Assembly: GCA_028709505.1 (NCBI GenBank)
Contig: JAQVWW010000056.1
Coordinates: 1-7,128 of the forward strand
Source of the DNA: Eubacteriales bacterium
GTDB lineage: Bacteria > Bacillota > Clostridia > Christensenellales > UMGS416
DNA length: 7,128 nt
Direction: 5' to 3'
Part shown: positions 1-4,942 of the stretch, one piece after another
How positions within the stretch are numbered: position 1 is the stretch's first letter
How the letters are laid out: each line of letters starts with the position of its first letter
The notes under the pieces: model-generated
The model's database searches: none
Told to the model about the DNA's origin: nothing
The model's input: the letters and a program-made list of their open reading frames with translations, nothing else
Translations under genes and position numbers: made by a program

Positions 1-170
1 CTACCCTCTGACCCGCAAACGGGTCAAAAACATCCATTTGCGCGTGACCGGCGGGTGCCGTGCGCGTGTCAGCGCGTTAGGCTGCCCTCCACAAAAATGA
101 ATCCGCCGACTCTTCGGCAGAAAGGGATCGCCTTGTAAGCGCAGCGTGTCTTACGGCCCGAGCGCATCGT
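1..170 (+). repeat. Decayed tandem copy A of the 5' end of the YgjP-like gene
   Basis: This segment aligns base for base with the sequence starting at 320 inside the intact gene at 282-956. Positions 1-76 match codons 13 to about 38 of that gene, with several substitutions and one extra G near 52-55. From about 77 it switches to a leader that also precedes the intact gene: a GCCGA/TCGGC hairpin (105-118), a purine-rich ribosome binding site and a TTG. Period to the next copy is 170 bp. The window begins exactly at the repeat phase point (ctaccctctg), so the array may continue to the left or the contig may break here. Confidence 0.9.
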
Positions 171-224
171 CTACCCTCTGACCCACAAACGGGTCAAGAA
201 CATCCCTTCGCGCGTGTCGGCGCC
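133..224 (+). pseudogene. Truncated, dead 5' fragment of the YgjP-like metallopeptidase
   Basis: A TTG at 133 sits in the same position relative to the hairpin and ribosome binding site as the working TTG at 282. Here the next codon is TAA (136-138), caused by an inserted base in ttgtaagcgcag compared with ttgcagcgcag. The binding site has one G fewer, and a base is missing near 162. The coding similarity runs to about 224, where the leader of the next copy begins. It therefore cannot make a protein. A similar fragment without its start occupies 1-76. It is most likely debris of tandem duplication, or error at a contig end. Confidence 0.75.
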
Positions 225-319
225 TTTGGCTGCCCGCCACAAAAACAAATTGGCCGACTCTTCGGCAGAAAGGGGATCGCCTTGCAGCGCAGCGTGTCTT
301 ACGGCCCGAGCCGCATCGT
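171..319 (+). repeat. Decayed tandem copy B of the 5' end of the YgjP-like gene
   Basis: Second copy of the same unit, 149 bp long. It lacks about 22 bp that copy A and the intact gene both contain between two GCGCGTG-like direct repeats, as expected for a slippage deletion. Its downstream part (about 225-319) is the actual leader of the intact gene, including the hairpin GCCGA-CTCT-TCGGC (253-266), AGAAAGGGG (267-275) and the TTG start at 282. Copies A and B share ctaccctctg where the gene has ctaccatctg, which suggests A and B are closer to each other there than to the gene. Confidence 0.9.
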
Positions 320-956
320 CTACCATCTGACCCGCAAACGGGTCAAGAACATCAATTTACGTGTGACCGGCGGTGCCGTGCGCGTGTCGGCGCCAAATTT
401 GGTACCCGTCGATACCGTCGACGCGTTTGTGCGGCGCAAGGCTGCCTGGATTTTGGCGGCGCAACAGCGGCAACGACAGGCCGCGCAGCCGGAGCCAGCC
501 GATATGCTGCGTTTTTTGGGCAATACGGTGCCCATAACCGTATCCGCCGGAGCGCGGGGCGTGGCGCTGGATGCCCAGCGGCTGCACGTCACGCTGCCTC
601 ACCCCGACGACGCCGCCGCTGTATCGCGACTGTTGCGGCAGTGGCAACGCCGGCAGTGTCAGATTCTGTTTGCTAGGGCTGTCGACGAATGCTTGCCGGC
701 GCTGGCAGCCCAGCGCGTGCCGCGGCCGCAGATTAAGCTGCGGGACATGAAGAGCCGTTGGGGCAGCTGCCTGGTGCACAAAGGCGTGGTCACTTTTAAC
801 ACGCGGCTGCTGGGCTACCCTTATAGCGTCATCCGCTACGTGGCCGCCCACGAGCTTTGCCACTTCGTCCATCCCGATCACTCGGCGGATTTTTACGAGC
901 TGCTGGCGCAGGTGGAACCCTGCCACCGTGCGCTACGCGCGGCGCTGCGGAGCTAG
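282..956 (+). CDS. YgjP-like (DUF45/SprT-like fold) zinc metallopeptidase
   Basis: Predicted 224-residue cytosolic metalloprotease of the YgjP-like family (PF01863), whose physiological substrate is generally unknown. The N-terminal half (about residues 11-60) has the family pattern of basic beta strands followed by a helix ending in RRKAAWI. The C-terminal catalytic part contains MKSRWGSC (156-163) and the zinc-binding HELCH (H190, E191, H194), with a likely third ligand at H200 in HPDHS. The length is normal for the family. The TTG start is chosen because AGAAAGGGG (267-275) lies 6 nt upstream and no good ATG precedes the conserved region. No signal peptide or membrane segment is seen. The gene stands alone; the only neighbours upstream are two broken copies of its own beginning. 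Family assignment is firm; function is not. Confidence 0.93.
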   Translation: MQRSVSYGPSRIVYHLTRKRVKNINLRVTGGAVRVSAPNLVPVDTVDAFVRRKAAWILAAQQRQRQAAQPEPADMLRFLGNTVPITVSAGARGVALDAQRLHVTLPHPDDAAAVSRLLRQWQRRQCQILFARAVDECLPALAAQRVPRPQIKLRDMKSRWGSCLVHKGVVTFNTRLLGYPYSVIRYVAAHELCHFVHPDHSADFYELLAQVEPCHRALRAALRS

Positions 957-1436
957 GCAAGCCTTCGGTGCCCTGCAAAGGTATTTTTGGCGTATCCTTT
1001 GCCCCAGTTTTTGCTGCAATTGTGGAGGGCGCAGCCCGGCGAACCGGCTTTTGCAGGGTTCTGGGCTTGTGGCGGCCAGCGCGGATTTGATTATGCCTAT
1101 GAATCCGTCCTTTGATGCCGGTTTTTGCGCTGTACCGGCTTTTTATCCGGCCTTCCCATCGCGGCTGCGTCTCCATGCAAGCCGGCTTTGCGGCGCCGCA
1201 ACCATAAGCGCCGGCTCAACGGCGCTTTTTTTATTTTTCTTTCGGCCGGCCGGATGCCGCTTTATCGTCCGGCGCCGCCTGCGCCCTTTCTGCCCGTTTC
1301 CGCTGCTGTTCTCCTGCTTCACGTCGCGGCGATTTTCTGCCTTTGGGTTGCCGATCTTTCGCTGTTGCATTTTGCGCGTACGTGTAAATTTAACACCAAA
1401 TCTAAAATGGTTCCTATTTTTCCCAGGGCGATTTAA
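957..1436. other. Non-coding stretch with a terminator and palindromes
   Basis: I see no credible gene here on either strand. Open frames that cross it have no ribosome binding site, no recognisable family and low-complexity composition. It contains GC-rich inverted repeats, a perfect 14-bp palindrome TTGCGGCGCCGCAA (1188-1201) and a strong + strand terminator just after it. The stretch from 1233 to 1436 becomes T- and A-richer toward the promoter at 1437. Confidence 0.6.
1206..1232 (+). terminator. Intrinsic terminator, possibly for the YgjP-like transcript
   Basis: Stem AAGCGCCG (1206-1213) pairs with CGGCGCTT (1220-1227) around loop GCTCAA, and the T run continues to 1232, followed by A and five more T. 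This is a textbook rho-independent terminator on the + strand. It lies 250 bp past the stop at 956, so either the transcript has a long 3' tail or it ends another RNA. The left arm can also pair with an upstream sequence at 1180-1186 in an exclusive alternative fold. Confidence 0.8.
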
Positions 1437-1445
1437 TGCTATAAT
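1437..1445 (+). promoter_or_regulatory. Extended -10 promoter TGCTATAAT
   Basis: TGCTATAAT matches the extended -10 consensus (TGn followed by TATAAT) exactly. The -35 position at a 17-nt spacer (1417-1422, TTTTTC) is poor, which is normal for extended -10 promoters. The predicted start is near 1452. No open frame with a ribosome binding site follows, so any product would be an untranslated RNA. Confidence 0.55.
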
Positions 1446-1451
1446 GGTATT

Positions 1452-1735
1452 CGCAAGAAATAACTTCGTTTTGGGCATCTTCGGGTAGCCAATACTTGTT
1501 CCGGCCACCCCGCGCCCACCGTGTAATTTTAGAGGCCGGCAAGGTTGCCGGTCAAAAAGGCGTGCCGCCACAAGCCGTTTGGCACATCCACGGGCCGCAC
1601 CGCCGCCTTTATATCGTTTTTTCCTTTTAAGCGCCAGACAGTCCGCCGGGCACCTCCTGCCTTTTCCAGCCTGCCTGCGCTTATCCGATAACACAAAGGG
1701 CGCCCGGTGAGCATAGGGGCGCCCTTTGTATCGGT
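1452..1735 (+). ncRNA. Candidate untranslated RNA of about 280 nt, family unknown
   Basis: The segment is bounded by the extended -10 promoter at 1437-1445 and the strong inverted repeat at 1693-1729. Hairpins visible on the + strand include CGcAAG/CTTCG (1452-1468), GGCATC-UUCG-GGU(A)GCC with a C(UUCG)G tetraloop (1474-1490), CCGGCA/TGCCGG (about 1537-1552) and GTGCC/GGCAC (1562-1566 with 1581-1585). It lacks the recognisable core motifs of SRP RNA, tmRNA and RNase P RNA. I considered 6S RNA, since the promoter-proximal ATTCGCAAG recalls it, but found no long closing stem. Transcription and function are inferred only. Confidence 0.3.
1693..1729. terminator. Perfect 13-bp inverted repeat, probable bidirectional terminator
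   Basis: ACAAAGGGCGCCC (1693-1705) and GGGCGCCCTTTGT (1717-1729) are perfect complements around an 11-nt loop. It lies 67 nt past the stop of the minus-strand HAD gene and downstream of the + strand promoter at 1437. It could therefore serve both converging transcripts. The T tracts are short (TTTGT on each strand), so it is less ideal than the other terminators in the window. A smaller CGGTG/CACCG repeat follows at 1732-1744. Confidence 0.6.
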
Positions 1736-1795
1736 GAATCACCGGTGCTGCCGCGGGAACATCCTCTCCCCGCCGAAGTCGAGCCCGCGCAAGCG

Positions 1796-2467
1796 CTAAC
1801 GGCGTAACGCGCCGGCAAAGGCGGCGGGATCGTCACGCAGGCCGATGGCTTCCAGTGCCGTATCGGCCACCGGCACGCCGTATTGCTGCAGCCGAATGCG
1901 TGAAAAATGTCCGCAGGAGAGCAATATGCAGCCGCAGCCCGCCTCCTGTGCCGTCTCCAGATCGTGGGGCGAGTCGCCGATGAGCACCGTTTCGCCGCCG
2001 GTCAGGCCGCAGCGGCGCATATGTTCGGCGGCCAGCTGGGTTTTCCCGTGTCCGGCAAAGCTATCGGTGCCGGTCACCACGTCAAAATATTTGCTCAAAT
2101 CAAAATAATCCAGCTGTTCCCGCGCTGCGTCCAGATGGCTGGCCGTCAACACCGACGTCTGCAGCCCCAGGCCCTGCAGCTCTTCCAGCGCCCGATACAC
2201 GTCAGGCAGCACCTGCGCCTGCCGCCAGACGGCCTCATAGCCGGCTACAAACTCCTCGACCATGCCGTCAAAGCCTTCGCCCTGCAGATCAAAACCCAGC
2301 CGGCGGTAATATTCCATCACCGGGAACATCACCACCGCCCGGTAAAAGGGATAGTCCATCGGCGGCAGGCTTCGCCGGTGTAGCATGGCGTTTACCACGT
2401 CCATCGTAACCCGGCCATCATCCAGCAGCGTCCCGTTAAAATCCCAAATGATATGACGAATGGGCAT
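1796..2467 (-). CDS. HAD-superfamily hydrolase, phosphoglycolate-phosphatase-like
   Basis: A 223-residue predicted cytosolic phosphatase of the haloacid dehalogenase superfamily; substrate unknown. Motif I is DFNGT (nucleophile D9), motif II is the T108 of SVLTAS, motif III is probably K142 (GHGKTQ) and motif IV is GDSPHD (164-169). A helical cap of the PGPase/beta-phosphoglucomutase type lies between motif I and motif II. The usual second Asp of motif I (DxD, the general acid) is Asn here (N11), which may alter the reaction. The ATG at 2467 is chosen because AGGAGG lies 5 nt upstream and the conserved strand HIIWDF begins at once. An in-frame extension to 2614 has no family similarity. It is transcribed alone from a promoter near 2706-2735, opposite to glpK, and probably ends at the inverted repeat 1693-1729. 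Confidence 0.9.
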   Translation of the reverse strand: MPIRHIIWDFNGTLLDDGRVTMDVVNAMLHRRSLPPMDYPFYRAVVMFPVMEYYRRLGFDLQGEGFDGMVEEFVAGYEAVWRQAQVLPDVYRALEELQGLGLQTSVLTASHLDAAREQLDYFDLSKYFDVVTGTDSFAGHGKTQLAAEHMRRCGLTGGETVLIGDSPHDLETAQEAGCGCILLSCGHFSRIRLQQYGVPVADTALEAIGLRDDPAAFAGALRR

Positions 2468-2699
2468 CCTGTCCTCCTGAACTTCGCTGCGCGGCGCCAT
2501 GGGGCGACCGCCCCCTACACCAAAGACTTTCTCACCTTGCCGGCGGCGCGCTGCCGACATACTATCATGCGTGCAGCCGGCACAACTGCCCCGCGACGCA
2601 AGCGCCGCGTACAACTACCCCAAGCAAGCGCCGCGTAGCGACCCTTTGTACTTCCCTGTTTTCGGGACCCGCCCGAAATCTAAGCTCTCGTCAGCGGGT
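2468..2699 (-). promoter_or_regulatory. Long 5' leader of the HAD gene (about 230 nt)
   Basis: If transcription starts near 2699, the mRNA carries about 230 untranslated nt. The leader contains a perfect TTTCGGG/CCCGAAA hairpin with a 5-nt loop (2660-2678), an imperfect tandem repeat (2582-2636) and GC-rich stems nearer the start codon. I recognise no riboswitch or T-box consensus in it. Regulation by the leader is possible but unproven. Confidence 0.35.
2582..2637. repeat. Imperfect tandem repeat, two units of 26-29 bp
   Basis: The unit acaactgcccc...gcaagcgccgcgt (2582-2610) is repeated as acaactacccc...gcaagcgccgcgt (2611-2636). The 14-mer gcaagcgccgcgta occurs perfectly at 2598-2611 and 2624-2637. 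It lies in the leader of the HAD gene and has no visible coding role. Confidence 0.75.
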
Positions 2700-2705
2700 G
2701 AAGAC

Positions 2706-2735
2706 ATTATACCCTATTTTATCCGGTTTTCGCAA
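2706..2735 (-). promoter_or_regulatory. Promoter of the HAD gene
   Basis: Read on the minus strand, -35 TTGCGA (2735-2730, four of six consensus bases) is followed by an 18-nt spacer and a perfect -10 TATAAT (2711-2706). The predicted start is near 2699. It points to the HAD gene and is divergent from the glpK promoter about 175 bp away. Confidence 0.6.
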
Positions 2736-2740
2736 TTGTA

Positions 2741-2773
2741 GTGCCGCCGTCGGCACCCGGCTCTATCACCGGG
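2741..2773. repeat. Two adjacent hairpins between the divergent promoters
   Basis: GTGCCG-CCGT-CGGCAC (2741-2756) is a perfect 6-bp stem. CCCGG (2756-2760) with CCGGG (2769-2773) forms a second stem that overlaps it by one base. They lie upstream of both predicted start sites, so a DNA-level operator is as likely as an RNA role. No T run follows. Confidence 0.3.
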
Positions 2774-2880
2774 ATTTTCGCGCCGACATTCGGGTTGGAC
2801 CGGTTTATTGGAATATGTTTGCCGAATTAGCGGCTTTTAGGCTGGTTTTTTTAAAGTTACCCCTCCCTTTTTGGGCATTT

Positions 2881-2891
2881 TGTTATATAAT
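2881..2891 (+). promoter_or_regulatory. Promoter of glpK
   Basis: TGTTATATAAT can be read as TGn plus TATATA (2884-2889), or as TATAAT at 2886-2891. The -35 region is weak at normal spacing, so this would be an extended -10 type promoter. The start would fall near 2897-2899, giving a leader of only about 20 nt. The region upstream contains no clear catabolite-control (cre) site. Confidence 0.5.
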
Positions 2892-2919
2892 TTTACTATC
2901 ATCTTCCCGGAGGCAGACT

Positions 2920-4422
2920 ATGAAGTACATCGTAGCTCTTGACCAGGGGACCACCAGTTCCCGCACCATCATCTATGACAAGGACATGAACGTTGTGGCT
3001 TCGGCCCAGCAGGAATTTCGTCAGCTCTATCCCCAGCCCGGCTGGGTGGAGCACGACCCTTATGATATTCTCAACTCCCAGCTGGATACGCTGCGCGCTG
3101 CAATGGAAAAGGGGAAAATCGATCCGCGTGATATCGAGGCCATCGGCATGGCCACCCAGCGCGAGACTACCCTCGTATGGGATCGCACCACCGGCGTACC
3201 GGTGTACAACGCCATCGTCTGGCAATGCCGCCGCACCGCCCCTTTTTGCGAGTCGCTCAAGCAGGAAGGCGCCGATCTCATCATCCAACGCCGCTCGGGC
3301 CTGATTATCGACGCCTATTTTTCAGGCAGCAAGATCAAATGGATTCTCGATAACGTGCCCGGCGCGCGTGCCGACGCCCAGGCCGGCAAGCTGCTCTTTG
3401 GTACCGTGGATTCGTGGCTTATCTGGAACCTTACCCGCGGCAAAAGCCACGTAACCGACGTAACCAACGCCGGGCGCACGATGCTGTTTAACATTTCCAC
3501 GCTGCAATGGGATGACGAACTGCTCTCGCTGATGGGCATACCCCGCAGCATGCTGCCCGAGGTTAAGCCCAACTGCGCCGATTTCGGCTTGCTGGATCGC
3601 TCCTTTTTGGGCGCGGAAATCCCCATTTGCGGCGTAGCCGGCGACCAGCACGCGGCATTGTTTGGCCAAAACTGCGTAAACGACGGTGATGCCAAGAATA
3701 CCTACGGCACCGGCTGCTTTTTGCTGATGAAGACCGGCGATAAGCCGATATTCTCCAAATCGCGGCTGCTGACCACGTTGGCCTGGGATTTGGGCCCCCA
3801 ATGCGGCGGCACACCCCAGTACGCGCTGGAAGGTTCCATTTTCATGGGCGGCGCCACGATACAGTGGCTGCGCGACGAGATGGGCCTGATATCGTCATCG
3901 GCCGATTCCGAGAAGGTGGCCCAGCAGGTGAGCGACTCGGGCGGCGTATACGTGGTGCCGGCCTTTGCCGGGCTGGGCGCGCCGTGGTGGGATATGTATG
4001 CCCGCGGCACCATCGTGGGCTTAACCCGCGGCTCGTCTCGCGCCCATATCGTACGGGCGGCGCTGGAGGCTATTGCCTTCCAATCCTACGACGTGCTAAA
4101 AGCCATGCAGGCCGATACCGGCATGGTGCTCAAAGGCCTGAAGGTGGACGGTGGCGCCACCGCAAACAACTTGCTGATGCAGTTCCAATCAGACCTTCTG
4201 GGTGTGCCGGTCATCCGGCCCCGCTCCATTGAGACCACCGCCATGGGCTGCGCTTATTTTGCCGGTATCCACACCGGGTTTTTCTCGTGCACCGAAGAGA
4301 TCTCCGAGAATTGGCGAGCCAACCGCGTGTTCCGCCCCAACCTTTCGCCGGACGACGTCGAAGTGCGCATTACCGGCTGGCACAGCGCCGTCGAGCGCTC
4401 GCTGGGCTGGGCGAAGAAATAA
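2920..4422 (+). CDS. glpK: Glycerol kinase
   Basis: Cytosolic FGGY-family kinase that converts glycerol and ATP to sn-glycerol 3-phosphate. The 500-residue length is typical. The N-terminal ATP loop is DQGTTSSR (8-15). Glycerol contacts are expected at R81-E82 (TQRETT), W101, Y133 and the catalytic base D242 (GDQHAALFGQ). The FGGY C-terminal signature lies around VDGGATANN (409-417). ATG 2920 is supported by GGAGG (2909-2913) six nt upstream and by the standard MKYIVALDQGTTSSR beginning; an open extension to 2698 is not family-like. The loop before GDQ reads DRSFLGAEIPI, with Ser228 where enterococcal GlpK carries the His phosphorylated by the PTS protein HPr. PTS activation is therefore unlikely. 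No glpF or glpD is adjacent. A parS site starts 5 bp after the stop. Confidence 0.97.
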   Translation: MKYIVALDQGTTSSRTIIYDKDMNVVASAQQEFRQLYPQPGWVEHDPYDILNSQLDTLRAAMEKGKIDPRDIEAIGMATQRETTLVWDRTTGVPVYNAIVWQCRRTAPFCESLKQEGADLIIQRRSGLIIDAYFSGSKIKWILDNVPGARADAQAGKLLFGTVDSWLIWNLTRGKSHVTDVTNAGRTMLFNISTLQWDDELLSLMGIPRSMLPEVKPNCADFGLLDRSFLGAEIPICGVAGDQHAALFGQNCVNDGDAKNTYGTGCFLLMKTGDKPIFSKSRLLTTLAWDLGPQCGGTPQYALEGSIFMGGATIQWLRDEMGLISSSADSEKVAQQVSDSGGVYVVPAFAGLGAPWWDMYARGTIVGLTRGSSRAHIVRAALEAIAFQSYDVLKAMQADTGMVLKGLKVDGGATANNLLMQFQSDLLGVPVIRPRSIETTAMGCAYFAGIHTGFFSCTEEISENWRANRVFRPNLSPDDVEVRITGWHSAVERSLGWAKK

Positions 4423-4427
4423 AAAAG

Positions 4428-4443
4428 TGTTTCACGTGAAACA
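4428..4443. promoter_or_regulatory. parS: parS site 1 (ParB-binding centromere site)
   Basis: TGTTTCACGTGAAACA is a perfect 16-bp palindrome and matches the established Bacillus parS consensus TGTTNCACGTGAAACA at every fixed position. In known systems ParB/Spo0J loads as a CTP-dependent clamp at such sites, spreads, and recruits SMC and ParA. It begins 5 bp after the glpK stop codon, in the 3' untranslated region. An ATTATA just beyond it (4443-4448) gives a TATAAT on the minus strand, without a convincing -35. Confidence 0.95.
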
Positions 4444-4450
4444 TTATACC

Positions 4451-4478
4451 GTGCGCCGCAACGTGCCCTTTTTGCATA
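4451..4478 (+). terminator. Weak terminator-like hairpin, decayed copy of the one at 4578
   Basis: Positions 4451-4477 match 4581-4607 at 24 of 27 bases, including the T run and the following gcat. The three differences fall in the right arm and the arm-loop border. They reduce the stem to five scattered pairs, one of them G-U. It follows parS 1 directly and may terminate glpK inefficiently or not at all. Confidence 0.45.
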
Positions 4479-4577
4479 TCCACTTGCTACGGGCAGCGTC
4501 GACGGCCGCAAAGCGACCGCAGCGCGACGTACAAGCACCTTTCGCGCCCGCCCCCGCCGTGCGGCTGCGTGAGCCAT

Positions 4578-4603
4578 AAAGTGCGCCGCAAGGCGCACTT
4601 TTT
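4578..4603 (+). terminator. Strong intrinsic terminator downstream of glpK
   Basis: AAAGTGCGCC (4578-4587) and GGCGCACTTT (4592-4601) form a perfect 10-bp stem capped by the stable tetraloop GCAA, with T to 4603. It lies 155 bp after the glpK stop and is the first strong + strand terminator there. Confidence 0.85.
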
Positions 4604-4825
4604 GCATACCTTTACCCACGCAACGCCGGCTGTTCATCTGCCCTATGGGCCCCTTTTGCTGCTGCGCCACTATGGTTTCGCGCCCGTAGCGCATTGGAAA
4701 TGGTTAAATCAAGATTTTCTCGGCCCGTACCGACAAAACACAGCAGTTCGGCCCGCCTTAACGCCCCGTGTGCTCTTTGGCTAGCGTTCCGGCACAGCGG
4801 TAACCGGACGCCTGTGCAAGAAAAC
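4604..4825. other. Intergenic stretch between converging transcripts, no gene seen
   Basis: No open frame here has a ribosome binding site or recognisable family. A GCACAG/CTGTGC inverted repeat (4792-4797 with 4812-4817) is the only other structure noted. It separates the glpK terminator from the terminator of the aminotransferase. Confidence 0.6.
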
Positions 4826-4851
4826 AAAAAAACGGGCCAAGACGGCCCGTT
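4826..4851 (-). terminator. Strong intrinsic terminator of the aminotransferase gene
   Basis: On the minus strand AACGGGCC (4851-4844), a 5-nt loop and GGCCCGTT (4838-4831) form an 8-bp stem. It runs into seven T residues (4832-4826), then G and four more T. It lies about 91 nt beyond the stop codon at 4943. Confidence 0.9.
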
Positions 4852-4942
4852 CAACAAGTGTTTCCTTTTGGGGTGTGCCTCCCGTTAGGTGCAACCGGGG
4901 ATATGCCGGCATCCTTGTGCTACGGCCCCCGCCCTGCATCCA

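Noticed and set aside
1..319. CRISPR-like or minisatellite array
   Set aside because: The repeats are 149-170 bp, lack unique spacers, and align over their full length with the gene at 282-956, so they are duplicated gene ends.
928..1488. Long open frame on the + strand
   Set aside because: It overlaps the end of the metallopeptidase gene, has no ribosome binding site, runs through the terminator at 1206-1232 and resembles no family; it is Cys/Phe/Arg-rich as expected of GC-rich noise.
1143..1742. Open frame of 199 codons on the minus strand
   Set aside because: Very Arg/Lys-rich product, no ribosome binding site, and it crosses an inverted repeat, a promoter and a terminator; no recognisable domain.
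957..1795. tRNA, SRP RNA, tmRNA or RNase P RNA gene
   Set aside because: No tRNA T-loop motif, no SRP GGAAGGAAGCAGC-like core, no tmRNA tag-region signature and no RNase P core were found by eye.
2468..2614. N-terminal extension of the HAD protein
   Set aside because: AGGAGG sits 5 nt before the ATG at 2467 and the conserved strand starts there; the extension is unlike any HAD protein.
2698..2919. N-terminal extension of glycerol kinase
   Set aside because: The ATG at 2920 has a good ribosome binding site and gives the standard start and length; the extension would cover the promoter.
2780..2920. cre (CcpA) site at the glpK promoter
   Set aside because: No sequence fits the TGNAANCGNNNNCA pattern well enough.
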